Of a DNA stretch of 64,000 bases, positions 31,401 to 42,787 are shown one piece after another. Numbering within the stretch: the stretch's first letter is position 1; the number at the start of each line of letters is the position of its first letter. Source of the stretch: Theristus sp. LFF4_11. Lineage: Eukaryota; Nematoda; Chromadorea; Monhysterida; Xyalidae. Under the pieces are notes generated by a model. That model was not told where the DNA came from, made no database searches, and saw only the letters and a program-made list of their open reading frames with translations. The stretch is from positions 1-64,000 of the forward strand of contig JASANC010004505.1 of the NCBI GenBank assembly GCA_030248135.1, in the 5' to 3' direction. The position numbers and the translations under genes were made by a program.

Positions 31401-31647
31401 AATTCAGCTGCAATTTTGGACCAATTCTGAGTGTCGAGTTTGGTGCCTTTTTCGTAGTGCCACGTCGCACGGGTCGTCTACAACAGTAAACGCCACATAA
31501 AAAAAGCTCAACAAATTTTAACTGTTTCAACTGCATTCCACAAATTCGGTGGAGTTGCGGTCGTTATGCATGTTCCATTTTTACGCCAAAAAACAGTATT
31601 TTTTCTGCCCGTGCCGTTTTCATCCTCTGCATTCTTTTGAAGTCATC
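28481..31647. other. Intergenic region between divergent Myb-like and membrane-protein genes
   Basis: Should contain both promoters. Holds the inverted-repeat element at 28692-29238. A possible short repeat with CTCAACAAATTGTC lies near 30420-30560. Sequence is otherwise AT-rich with no supported ORF; none of the open frames shows splice-consistent coding character. Confidence 0.6.
28692..29238. repeat. Inverted-repeat element K with iterated AACTTTGCCACT
   Basis: The left arm begins GTCAACTTTGCCACT and the right arm ends AGTGGCAAAGTTGAC. The arms share GGCCGCATCTTTGCCACTGG and ATAACTGCTAATAATCGC. The (C)AACTTTGCCAC motif occurs four times forward on the left (one variant CATCTTTGCCAC) and three times reversed on the right. 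No ORF of note inside. Confidence 0.85.
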
Positions 31648-32805
31648 ATGTCAGAATTGGCCAGCCATTGTTTTCGTGCTGTTATTGCTTTCTTGGTGGC
31701 TGCTAATGCGGTTGATCACTCCTCGAAAGGTCGGTGGCAATAGTTGTTTCAAACGCTTCTCATGATTTTGCGAGCTTCTGCTGTGAGCTTAGTTAGCTGG
31801 CGGTCAGAAATTCAATTTTTTTTCAATCGAGATCGGAAAAACAAGTTCGGAACCGAAAACTGATCCAAGCACCATATGACACCATTTCTGCGTGAATATT
31901 CCATTTCAATAAAAAAAACCGTTTAGCTCCAGAACCAAAAAAAGGGAAACTTTCAGTGTCATCAGTGGTCAGCCACCGAGTGAACGCGCACACCGAGCAC
32001 TGCCTCGGCTCGCACCTCAGCTGGGAGGAGTGCGAACAGTGGGGCTGGTGCAGGGCGGATGAGATGGGCTGCGTCGAGCGCAACGGCTGCTGGAACTGCG
32101 ACTACTCAGAGTACAAGGGCACTAGCGTGTTAGTGCCGCTCAATGTGTATTGGATTGTGCTGCCGTTTCGAGCTTACGAGTGATGGTCACCTTCGTGGCC
32201 TGGTGGTTAGCGCGTTCGACTACAGTCTGTGCGCTCGGGGGATCGAGCCCCGCCCGACGGGGTGTATATAGGCACTTAATGACAGAGACAAACTCGATGG
32301 GTGCCTATGAATCGGCGACGTTCTATACGCTGGCGCGGGTGTAGCACACACGGTGTGTTGCGGCGTTCTATTCCATGCTCCACCACACCGTTGCGCGCGA
32401 GTATTGTTTAGGAACAACGATATGCCGTTTCAAAGCGATTGCTGGGAAAAGATCTGATACACTGCACACGATAGAAGTTCATCCATTTTGTTGAGAAGTA
32501 ACGCATCATGCAGATGACTAACATGTACCGGTACTACTGCAGAAATGCGACTTTTTGCAAACGGCGATATTTATTACTCGACAAACTGGCGAATTGTTTT
32601 CTGTGCACTAGCAAGAAACCGAAGTTCACTGATGTTTTGTCTTGTTTACTTTTCACAATTTTTCAGAGATCACATATTTTCGGTCGCCAACTCGCGGCAG
32701 GTCTCTATGGTCGTGTTCTTAAGTCTCGGCGGTCTTATCGTGTTGATCATCGTCTTCTCGACGTTGGGTCTGCTTTGGCAGTGTTTTTGTGCGCGATCGA
32801 AGTGA
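31648..32805 (+). CDS. Small type I membrane protein with six-cysteine ectodomain
   Basis: Three exons, 31648-31729, 31957-32179 and 32667-32805, give 147 aa. The N-terminus MSELASHCFRAVIAFLVAAN is a signal peptide. The ectodomain has six Cys in about 35 residues (C-x9-C-x5-C-x6-C-x5-C-x2-C, with a GWC reminiscent of PSI/plexin repeats). A single hydrophobic helix (VVFLSLGGLIVLIIVFSTLG) is followed by the short tail LLWQCFCARSK. The second donor is GA|GTGATG, immediately before a SINE at 32187. If not spliced, translation would stop at once (GAG TGA), giving a secreted form without the TM. The tail cysteines next to the membrane could be palmitoylated (inference). Function unknown. Confidence 0.72.
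32187..32340 (+). mobile_element. tRNA-derived SINE family F, copy 2 (tail-less)
   Basis: TCACCTTCGTGGCCTGGTGG, CTACAGTCTGTGCGCTCGGG, GGGATCGAGCCCCG and GGCACTTAATGACAGAG are present. The right part decays and there is no AAC tail. It begins 7 nt after the exon end at 32179. Confidence 0.85.
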
Positions 32806-35160
32806 GAAACAAAAATATTTGAATAATACAATTAAATTTAGTGTCTCGTGATCTACTGTGCTTGTTAAAATTTCGGACCGTTCAACAAAAAGTTCAACAT
32901 TTCTTGTGCCGTACACGAGAAACGGTGGCCCTGACTTTTACGCTAGATGTTATATTGAATTTTGCTCTGCGGGAAAACCGCGGAATTGACGGTTGCTCTG
33001 TAGAACTAAAAAACGACTTGTGGCTGATCAAATTGGTACCCACTATTGTAGCTCAACCAAATATTGAACTTCTTTGTTGAACGATTTTTATGATGTTTTT
33101 GTTTATAATGGTGTAGTGACAAATCCTATGACCTGCTACATACCGTATTACCTCTAATAAACCCCCATGGGGGTTTATTTCTTCAGCGACTTCTGGGGGT
33201 GGGGGTTTATTTTTTGGGGGGGATTATTTTTGGGGGGGGGTTTATTTGGAAACCATTTTTAGGGGTGAGCAAAATGGCAAAAATACTTTCCATGGCAGGA
33301 AGGAAGTCGCAGAAACTTCTACTTTTCACAGAGATTTCCTTTTGTAACAGTCTTTTGTAATGAAATTACCACTAACTCATCCCTTTGGGGCCTTTGGTAG
33401 CACAATTTCACCAATGTCACTGCATTCAGCCACTGAATTCGCTAGGTATGTTTTTCATACAGGTTTCTAATAAACCCCCATGGGGGTTTATTTTTGGGGG
33501 GGGATTATTTGGAAACTTGTCGAGGGGGTGGGGGTTTATTTTTGGGGGGGGGTTTAATTTTGGGGGGGGTTTAATAGAGGTAATACGGTAGCTTCTTTGC
33601 TTGAGATTATCAATCTGTCAATAGTTGGTTCCAAACGTGCAATAAAAACATATAACAACAATATGCCAAGTAAATTTTCAAGCAATGTGTATTTTATGTA
33701 CCACTACCATAAGTGCAGACTTTGAGTAATCTGAAGCGGATTATTACGGTATTTCAATCAGGGCGTTTTTTAACAAAACAATCACCCAGACTGTTAATTG
33801 CAGACGCTTTTGGATGTGTCTCATACGAATCAACGCCTCATGCGGTACGTACCTATACTTCCTTCGTCGTAACGTTATTATCTCCGATATAAACATTGTA
33901 TAATTTGTATCGTATACGCATATAGCTATAAAATATAATCACTCTCTGTTGATTAAACTTAGTTTTTCAAGACATACAATATAAGTTGCATGTGACAGAT
34001 GCGTACAAGTATGTAATTGAAATTATTATCACATAAATTGCATGTGAGACTATTTTATTGTATGGTTGCCGTGAGTTTCGAGAATTTACCAGATCACGAT
34101 TACACAGCAAGTCACCAACAGCTGGCTTATGTGCTTAAAAACTTCGATTACAGTCCAGTTATGGTGCTACTTTTTTGCGATTTCGCACGCTCGGTAAAGC
34201 ACAGGAGACCGCCGGTCTGTCGAAGTTTTAAAAAAATCTCTTTGTACGAAATCTTGGGCTTGTTACAGCAATCGACTCATCATGATCGTGAATAATATTA
34301 CTAAACCGAGCCGTTTTATAGCGTGCTTCATGACAGTAAAAAGATATGAAAAACATATGAAGCTCAGGACCAAATAAGACCGTAAAAATTGCATGTACAC
34401 ACCTGTGAAAAGCAATCAGCGTCTATGAGTGACACCTACGAATAGTGTCCTCGATTAAATGTTTCATGAGATGATTCCTTCGTGATGTTTCATTTTGCGA
34501 GATAATTTTGCATGACATGTTACGATGTCGCTCAGTCGAACGTATGGAGCAAGTGTGTATGTACTTTTTCATAAATCCTTGAGAATAATCTGCGTGCTGT
34601 GTGTGACAGTCACCGGAACTAGAACAACAGTGCATATGGTTTCATGATGAGAGTTCAGTTTTTACCGTGGCAAGCGCGGCTTTCATATCCAGCTTTTAAT
34701 CAGCTTTTTTATTTGAAAAGCGTTATTGCATGTGTAAACGACAATTGGCTGCATTTTGAATATTATTGGCTTCGTGGCATTGAACGTTTTCTGAAGCACA
34801 CTGAACATGTTGTTCAGTTTCAAACTGTCAGTAAAACATGCCGAAATCAACAGGAAACGCTATTTTCTGGAGGAACAGCAAATCACACTAATGGTTTTTG
34901 CAAAAAGCAAAAATCTCGTTTTTTGTTTTTTCAGGTTTCTGAGTTCAAAAAAACATAAAGAGAAAACGCGCACTTTAATTAAACGATGTTACGCGCTTAA
35001 AAAAACTTAAAGCTTTTTGGAATTGTAAAGCAGCTCATCACTTTGTATGTACTTTGCATCCACCGAGTTTTTTCTTTCGAGCCTTTCAGATTTCCCGTTT
35101 CCCGATAGTATTTCTTCGGAGCAGTTTGTGCATTCAAATAAAAGCCCTGTATTGAGTGGG
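32806..35160. other. Intergenic region upstream of glb-33
   Basis: Contains the family D element (33141-33590). The remaining about 1.5 kb before 35161 is AT-rich without supported genes and should include the glb-33 promoter. Confidence 0.6.
33141..33590. repeat. Repeat family D, copy 2
   Basis: TACCGTATTACC at the left, GGTAATACGGTA at the right, CCCCCATGGGGGTTTATT blocks twice, and the same core (ACTTTTCACAGAGATTTCC...CACTGCATTCAGCCACTG) as 11355-11819. Confidence 0.9.
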
Positions 35161-38100
35161 ATGTCTTCCGACCGCTCGCCACCGCACGTCACGCTGTGCT
35201 ACCTGGCCTATAGTGAAGTGACGCTATTCTCGGTGGTACTCAGCGGCTATCTCACCGTGGCTGTCTCGATCCTCGGGATCTTCGCGAACGTCTACGCGGT
35301 GGGCATCATCAAACGCTTCAATGTGCACAAGGTGCGGCGATGCTTTTGTGTTTGGTTGTGATCCTGCCGATGATTTTCAAATATGATCACACACGCAACA
35401 GAAGAACAATGTACAAGGTAGATGTGAATGTGCGGTGTAGATACAGATGCAGATGTTCTGTGCAGACGCATAAACAGACAGAATCCCGTGCAGAAAAAAC
35501 ATTCGTTTTGAAAAAGACCAGATGGATGAGCAAATTTAGTGAGTTCAGGGTCACCGCGCTGTCGTTTTTATTGTTTCTGAAAATTTTCCGCATCTGCGTC
35601 GATATCTACACGAACATCTGCATCTACATCTAAACTGTTGTTCTGCGTGTATTTTTCAAGTTTAAAAACGTGTATACTTTTATTGAACCGACACTTTCAA
35701 AACGAAATTACAGAAAAAAACTCACTCGCCACCCTTAGCAGCGCGTTCTTTTGAACTGCATTTGTTTCAGTCGAAGGGTTCGGATTCGACGGAGCCAATG
35801 GGAGGTCGCAGTGAAACAGCCGTAAGCGCTGTCGCTAATTAACGCATCGTTTGCGCGCCCACAATGCTTCCTTTTGCACATGTTTCTTTTGTCCTTATGC
35901 CCACGACTTGCATTTATTGAAAACCATTAACACTTCACGACACCCCACACTGCGCTTCACGTGCGTGTATTCACTTCACTTCACTTCACTTCACTTCACT
36001 TCACTTCACTTCACTTCACTTCACTTCACTTTACTTCACATCAAGTGTTTGAGCACTTCAAGTTGACGCAACTGCCTCCAGCACAATAAAAAGCTTTTTA
36101 GCCTGAGCGAGAGCTTTTTTGCAGAACACAGAGCTTTAGAAAAAATACAGCACGGCATCGTAATTGCAAGAAGCCATTGGGATTGGGTGTTTGATTTTCT
36201 GAAAACCTATACATTCTCTATTCATACTGTGATGCAAACGTTTGCAAATGCTCTGTTCACTGCGAAAGCGTGACAGGTTTCAACAAACCTTAAAGTATGG
36301 CCGAATACCGTAAAGTCTTGCATATAAGGTTCCTCCCACTTATAAGACCCCCACCCAAAAGTGGGTGGAGTGTCACACGGCGGGAAACCAAAAAATTTAA
36401 AATTTTGACTTGGTCGAAATCCTACTCCGTTTATAAGGCCCGGAATTCCTAATGTTCGCTTTATAAGACCTCCTCCCACTTATAAGGCTGTCACACGAAT
36501 TTCCACTTTTTTTCAGAAATTTTTGATTTTCAAATTTATATAAGGAGACCTTATATGCAAGACTTTACGGTAAATAAGACAGCCCTGTTATTCTCAATCA
36601 AGGCGGGATTAGTCGCAGAGTAAAAGTTTTCTTTTTCATCAACGCCAAGATATAATTGCCAGTCGTGTGTGCAAGAGAGAAGTAATGAACAACAGAATAG
36701 CACTAAGAATCAATTTGTTTCAAAAAAATAACACGTTCAAATTTCACACACAATTTGATGTCTAAACGTCTTTTTTCTTTCATATTCAAATTTCGCGCGC
36801 TCCTCGCACCCTGAAAAAAGCTGCCATGTTCACTCGGCCATTCCGTGCTGTATTGTGGATTTATTCAAACGTGTCCAAACTAAAATGACGTCATTTGCTT
36901 TGAAAACGCCCGTTTGTCAAAGTACATGCACTAAAATGTCAGTTTCATGTGACTGATTCGACATTCACGCATTTGTTTTACGGGAAGAAACCGGCTAAAA
37001 CGGAAAGGTCTGCTTTGCTGTGAACGACAAGCGCCATATGTTCTGCGGCACATGACGTCATTTCAGTGGGACACGTTTGCAAAAACAGGCCATACAAATG
37101 CGTGCGCAGGCGTACGCGAGTCTACTGCGTTGGCTGGTGCTTAGTGACAGCTGTCTGCTGGCGTGTGCGGTGCTGTTGTACGCATTGCGCGTCGTCACCG
37201 AGTCCGACCACATTGACCTGCCAGTGCTGACGCACCTGTCACGGCTGTCGTTGACGCCGACGCACGCGGTGATGATCGCGAACTCCTGGCTCGTCGTGCT
37301 GGTCGCTTCCGCCCGGTACGAAGCGGTCGCGCGCCCGATCACAGTGAACACCTGTCAGTGGTTGAACGGTTTCTTTTTTCTTTTTGAAACTGGTTTTTTT
37401 GCTAGTTTTTTGGCGGTTTTTTTGCGAATCATCGTTTCGGCGCGGTTGTCTGATTGAGCCGAATATATGAGCGGTGTAGCATTGATTGTTAGTGTTGAGT
37501 TCGTATTCTTCTGTTGTGAACACAAACTCCAGCCAATCCTGGTGCACGGCATAGGCAGTTCAAGCGGAGAAATGTCATCACACAGCTATTGGTTATTTCG
37601 GCGTGTGTGCTTTTCACACACTGAACTGATCAAAAACGGAGCCGCTATTTTTAGGGCCAGATGTACATTTAAGCGGCATTCATGAAGCAGTATTTAGTGA
37701 CGCGCAGCTACGTGTTAAAACATAGCTACGCGGTCAATAAATACTGCTTCATGAATGCCCCTTTACCCTCGTTCTTGCCGCCAATCCAACGTTGCCTACC
37801 ACACCCATTGCACAGCCGTATTCACACGCGCCCCACACCGTCTCGCGTTGTCCGTGCTCTGCGTGGCGTTTTTATTCGCGCTACCGCGTCACTTCGAGAA
37901 GGAGATCGTCGAGTGCGTACACAATCGCACCGGTCAGGTGCGGCCAGCTGGCGACCACAGTGCCAGTAGTGACGCCATTCCTGCCGCCCTGCTCAGTGTG
38001 ATGGCCGTGCCGACGCCGTTCCGACAGAGTATCGTCTATCATTTGTCGTACAGGGTCTGTGCCGGAAATTGCGAGAATTCTACGGCCGCTTTTCGTCCTA

Positions 38101-41100
38101 TTTTTTGAACACAGTATGGCCGAATGCATGTAAATAAGACGGTTCTCGTTTTCTTAATCAAGGTGGAATCAGTCGCAGACTAGGAGTTGTCTCTTTTTCA
38201 AGAATGCCAAGATGATTCTCAATCGTGTGTGCAATCGAGAAAGAATGAACGGAATAAATCAGTTTTAAAAAACACGTCAATTTTGACACACCGTTATTTG
38301 GTTTCTGATAAAAACCCTGAAAAAAGCTGCCATGTTCACTCGGCCATACCGAACTTTTATTACAATTGCTACTTGCTTGCTATTTTGAATGGATTGAATA
38401 ACATTTCAAATAAAAATCCACACTGAAATGCAGATAATCGGCAATCTGTTGTGGGTGAACGGAGTACCATTCACGATCGTCTTTGTGCTCGGCTTTCGTA
38501 TGGTCTCGTTGGTGAGGACGGCGCTACGAGACCCGGAGCTGGAAAGTGCAATCAGGCAACGCCAACGTCAGTTGTTTTGGGCATTGGTTGTTTTTTACAC
38601 CAACTGTCGAACTCTATACTCGACACAACAAAACCAACTTTTTTCAACAAAATTATTGCATTCAATTCCGCAGTTTAACGGAAAATTATAGGCTATCAGC
38701 TGATTGGTTGGTAGGGATGGATGCTTTCTGTGCAGGCATTGCTGTGGAGGTGGAGTATCGCCTATGCACAGAAAGCGTGTGCCTCCCATGATCACCAACC
38801 AGTCAGCTGATAGCTGACAGCTGATAAAATAACACAAAAAATTCAACAGGTTGTCTGTCGAGTGCGACTGATACTGGCTTCAGCAAACGGCTTTTAACGA
38901 ACCGATAGATTTCACTCAACATTTCGATGGTTGATTTACAGTATTTCTTGCAGTGTCCAACGAACGCCAAGTAACCGTGATGGTATTGGTGGTGGTGTTA
39001 AAGTTTCTGATCGCGCACATTCTGCCTGTCTTCTGCGACGTCGTCGAGTTCGTCTACTGGGAGTCGGAGCTCATATTACCGTGGTAAAAACACGCTAAGA
39101 ACAGGTGTACGGTATCGAACTGTGCGTGCCTCAGGGTGTCCCGCCGCCGCGTGATTTCCCGGAATTAAAAAAGTGTAGCAACAACACGGCACTTGGCGTT
39201 TCGGCCGTTTGTTAGTGAGACGGACACCACGAACAGGAAACCGGACACTTGTTCGGACACACTGTTTATCGTGACGACTTGTGTGACTTTATGTTACTGA
39301 GAAATATTGTGCATTTATTCAAACGTGTCCGGACTAAAATGACGTCATTTGTTTTAAAAACGCCCGTTTGTCAAAATAACAGGCACTAAAATGTCAGTTT
39401 GATGTGACTGATTCGACATTCACCATTTGTTTACCGGAAGAAATCGGCTAAACGGAAAGTCTGGTTTGCTGTGAACAGCAAGCGCATGTTTGGCGGCACA
39501 TGACGTCATTTCAGTGGGACACGTTTGAAAAAATAGGTCATACCTATACCCCAGTCCAGAGACGCACAATGTGAGTGTCTGGCCTGCGTACGGAGGATTT
39601 GAAGAAAAACGCGCGTGTTCTCCCAGTTCTGATTCAACACTGACGTCAGAATAAAATAACGAGATTTTTTTCATCACGCTTTTGAACCTTTTCTGAGCTA
39701 CACTTCGTTTCTTCATAGTTCGAGTGTGGTCTCCTTTACAGCCCACCAGTGTAGCGATGTTGTATCAAAACGATCATGTTTGCCTCATGATATATCTTCC
39801 GAAACCTTTTTTCGTACTATTTTGTCAGGTTCGATTATCTGAATTCGTTGTCAAACTTCACGCTCGTGCTGAACAGCGCCACAAACACGCTCGTTTACGC
39901 GCGCTGGGGCGCCGAAATGCGCCGATTGCAGCGGACATTGTTTCAGTTGGCTATTTTTTTTCAGTTTCTCTGTGTCTCGGCACAATAATCCGGTTTGCAA
40001 CTTTGTGAAAAAACTGGAAAACACTTTGCGTGTGACTCACTAACCAAAAGATGACACCAGGTTTCTGTCCACTCTTCCGCAGTCATGATCCAAATCCAGC
40101 TAATGAACAAAAACTGTAACTTTGAAATAAATGGTCCGTAAATTCTAATTGGAGTTACAAACAACCACAGTTTCTCTCGTTTTTTTCAGCGCAGAGAACC
40201 AGAAAAACGAGAACATGCCGCTGATTTCCAACTGTCGCGGCATTGATTCCAACATTCGATCAAGTAAATGGTTTTTTTACGTGGTTACTGATGAAAAAAA
40301 ACTGCAGAGTCAACATTCCTCAGTGATCCACTAGTGCAACTTTACCTAACACGCATCACGTGTGTGATCAGCTGTGTTTCTGTGTTTTTTTTACCACAGT
40401 TGCCACCGCCCGACGTCCGTCGATGTTGCGATTCAAGGATGACGAAATCTCTCAAATTCGAGAACAATGGAACGCTTGTGTGACGAAGCACGGGGATGCG
40501 GTCGGCTTAGAGGTGACCCTAGTGCCAGCCATAATTAATGTGCCCCTCTAAACTCCGCCCCTCTATACTCTGTGTGTGTGTGGCAAGGCTGCGAGCTCCA
40601 TCGAGCTCGCGAGCTCGAGGGCACTCAAACTGCGCATTATTGTGGCTGGCACTGTAGCTGATGCAGTTTGATGTTCTCTGCGTAATTATGAAGTTTTTTT
40701 TCTGCACAATCGACAGCCCGATATAAGAAGCCGGATTCGGTTCTTTGTCACTGATGTTTTCCAGCCTCGATCCGCTTGACCCGGCACTCGTTCGGAATAG
40801 TGTTTTTTTTCAGTGGTTGATTTTGTACCGTATTTGTTTCAACGCGCAGATTTTAAAAAATCAACAAACAATAATGTCTTTTGCTCAGAAAAATAGCATG
40901 TATGGTCAGTCAGTTCTAAAATTTGATTATGATCGTTTCAAGAAGATCGACCGGAGGCACAAAAGTCTCACGGCCTAAGGAAAAACCGCACAACCGAACC
41001 AAACCCGTAAAACGTCAGCCCACAGCAAAACGTCTACCGTAACCTAATTTTGAATTCCGTGAAACATTTACCTATCCCCGTGTGCAAATGCACTCAGTCC

Positions 41101-41573
41101 CGGAAGCAAAATGAGAAATAATAGCTTACATACAGCTGTGGTCGGTTCATTGGCAGCACGTTTTCTCACTCCCAACCACATACAGTTCAAAACCGTCGCA
41201 GGTTCTGCTGGAAATCCTCGAGCAACAACCGCTGATGCGGCGTGTTTTCGCCGGCTGCGAAGCGGCGCCAGAGAAAGAGCAATGGGCGAAACTGGCGAAT
41301 GTGCGCAAACAGGGCGTCATCATCACGAGAACGTTTGACATGGTACGGTAATATCTTTTATTTTGCTCCCGCGTCTCAATGCGCGCATAGACGGGTAAGC
41401 AGTCTCATACGCGACGCGGGAATTCAAAATTGGCAATGGCATCAGAGTCCACTAAATAAGGCCGGTTCACAGGCTATTCTAGATAACCACGTACAGATTG
41501 AAACTAGTCTCCTTTTATACGCCCACAACCGCATTGGAGTCGCCGATCTTAACGAAAAGACAATAAACGACGA

Positions 41574-41633
<60 letters not shown>

Positions 41634-42162
41634 GATTTATAGGCGATGTTTTAGCGCCAGGGCTAACCCAGAGAAGCGTACAGAACGCCATTGAGCAGGG
41701 CGCCCATCGAGTTTTCTCTGTCATTAAAGTGCCTATACAACCCTCGGCGGGGCTCGATCCCCCGAGCGCACAGACTGCAGTCTAACGCACTACCACCAGG
41801 CCACGAGCGGTGACATTATTCAGGTGATCGATCAACTGACGCAGCAGAGCTCGGAGGCGCAAACGACGGCGCTGACGGCGCTCGAGGACATCGGTCGCAG
41901 TCACTATCAGCTCGGCGTCAACTTCACGTCCGAGTCGTGGCAGGCGGCCAAGTGTCGTCTGTTGTTGTTGGTGTTGGAGTTGGAATCGGACGAAGCGCGA
42001 CGGGCGCTGCGAGATCGCGAGCGCACGGACGTGGTCGCGTGGAATCGCCTGTTGACGCACGCGTTGAACGCCGTGAAACGCGGATTCACGGAGGAGACGA
42101 TGCACCATTGCTTGATACACCGCAACTCGCCGCGACCCTCCAACGTGTCGTTGTTGTTTTAG
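35161..42162 (+). CDS. glb-33: Seven-transmembrane receptor fused to a C-terminal globin (GLB-33-like)
   Basis: Ten exons, 35161-35331, 37110-37368, 37816-38054, 38434-38566, 38954-39083, 39829-39945, 40190-40263, 40400-40512, 41202-41342 and 41824-42162, join in frame to 571 aa. The first six encode a class A peptide-type GPCR: TM1 GIFANVYAVGII, TM2 LVLSDSCLLACAVLL, TM3 ending ARYEAVARP (DRY variant), TM4 with ALPRHFE, TM5, TM6 with AHILPVF, TM7 NSATNTLVYA (NPxxY variant). The last exons encode a globin: A helix FKDDEISQIREQW, CD Phe in RRVFAG, distal E7 Gln in VRKQGVIIT, proximal F8 His in IGRSHYQLGV. C. elegans and Ascaris GLB-33 share this FMRFamide-receptor-like plus globin build. It is expected in neuronal membranes with the globin cytosolic. 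If exon 6 were unspliced, a stop would follow about 13 codons later, giving a receptor without globin. The first exon could start at 35047. Confidence 0.88.
35960..36045. repeat. (TTCAC)n microsatellite
   Basis: About fourteen near-perfect TTCAC units in glb-33 intron 1, ending in a TTTACTTCACATCA degenerate copy. Confidence 0.95.
36292..36845 (-). repeat. MITE family B, copy 4, split by a nested MITE C
   Basis: AGTATGGCCGAA precedes the inserted C element (36306-36572). B then resumes as AATAAGACAGCCCTG and runs through AATCAAGGCGGGATTAGTCG to CTGCCATGTTCACTCGGCCA. It lies in glb-33 intron 1. Confidence 0.85.
36306..36572. repeat. Hairpin MITE family C, copy 3 (nested in MITE B)
   Basis: TACCGTAAAGTCTTGCATA ... 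TATGCAAGACTTTACGGTA with duplicated TA, inserted at a TA of the family B sequence GAATAAATAAG. Confidence 0.93.
36850..37095 (-). repeat. MITE family E, copy 2, abutting glb-33 exon 2
   Basis: GTATTGTGGATTTATTCAAAC at the left and GGGACACGTTTGCAAAAACA at the right end, with TGACGTCA near each end. The right terminus contains CAG|GCCATAC, a possible splice acceptor 21 nt upstream of, and in phase with, the preferred one. Confidence 0.88.
37670..37763. repeat. Hairpin MITE family I, copy 2
   Basis: TAAGCGGCATTCATGAAGCA and TGCTTCATGAATGCCCCTT arms around TACGTGTTAAAACATAGCTA. It lies in glb-33 intron 2, just before exon 3. Confidence 0.88.
38111..38349 (-). repeat. MITE family B, copy 5
   Basis: ACAGTATGGCCGAATGCATG at the left, AATCAAGGTGGAATCAGTCG internally, CTGAAAAAAGCTGCCATGTT then CGGCCATACCG at the right. 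It lies in glb-33 intron 3. Confidence 0.85.
38693..38820. repeat. Hairpin element J, copy 1
   Basis: CTATCAGCTGATTGGTTGGT pairs with ACCAACCAGTCAGCTGATAG. The inner GGATGCTTTCTGTGCA pairs with TGCACAGAAAGCGTGTGCC-like sequence. A diverged second copy is at 53905-54025. It lies in glb-33 intron 4. Confidence 0.85.
39304..39544 (-). repeat. MITE family E, copy 3
   Basis: TTTATTCAAACGTGTCCGGA, ATGACGTCATTTG, GACTGATTCGACATTCACC and TGGGACACGTTTGAAAAAA in family order. It lies in glb-33 intron 5. Confidence 0.9.
41352..41530 (+). repeat. Repeat family H, copy 2
   Basis: ATCTTTTATTTTGCTCCCGC, CGCGGGAATTCAAAATTGGC and AATAAGGCCGG segments match the other H copies. It lies in glb-33 intron 9. Confidence 0.82.
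41576..41815 (-). mobile_element. tRNA-derived SINE family F, copy 3, with expanded (AAC)n tail
   Basis: In reverse orientation: (GTT)n at 41576-41632 is the tail, followed by AGGCGATGTTTTAGCG, GGCGGGGCTCGATCCCCCGA (box B) and CACTACCACCAGGCCACGAG (box A). It ends a few nt before glb-33 exon 10 (41824). Confidence 0.88.
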
Positions 42163-42787
42163 TTGGATTTTTTGAATAATTAGATTTTAGCTGAAGCACG
42201 CACCCTCAGATCGATTTGTGGAACATCTGTACCAAACTACGACGGCGGGTTTTCTGGGAACGGAAGGCTCGATCGCAATACAGGGTGCGCCTCGATTGCG
42301 CTCCTTTTGCTTGATATAGCAATCTGAAAAATCACCGCAAGAGAAACATTTTACAGTAACTCGGATATGTATTCCAAATTTGCCCTTTGTAAAAAAAAGC
42401 TTGGCTTAGGCTTCGGTTCAGACTGGGGCCACAATTTTGATTTGGCGTGCTCATTTTTTTGCGGTGATCTTAGAATCTTATTATCTGCACTCAACCAAAT
42501 TGAGTTGAGGAGACCTTTTGTGGAGGAAAAGTGTTGATTCTGTTTGTTATTGATTGTCAGATTTCACTAGAATTGTGACTTTTTTAATAACTGTTGTTAA
42601 GCTAAGACGATGTAATATCAAATGATTGTCCATCGGACTGGAAACTTTGGTTGTTTGTACTTTTTTGTTTCACACTGAGATAAAAAGGTAAAAAGAAGTG
42701 ATGAATTAAGCGAAATTAAAAAAATCAAAAAAAACATTTAGTGGAAAGATGCAATAAATAACTTTTAAACTTAATGAATCGAATCAA
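42163..42787. other. Shared 3' region of convergent glb-33 and the cysteine-rich gene
   Basis: No ORF or repeat recognised. AATAAA occurs at about 42753, close to the opposite gene's stop, so the two 3' UTRs may overlap. Confidence 0.6.

Noticed and set aside
36222..36479. Glycine-rich 85-aa minus frame, and its look-alike at 22606-22944
   Set aside because: Both are translations of MITE C copies; similarity reflects the repeat, not a protein family.
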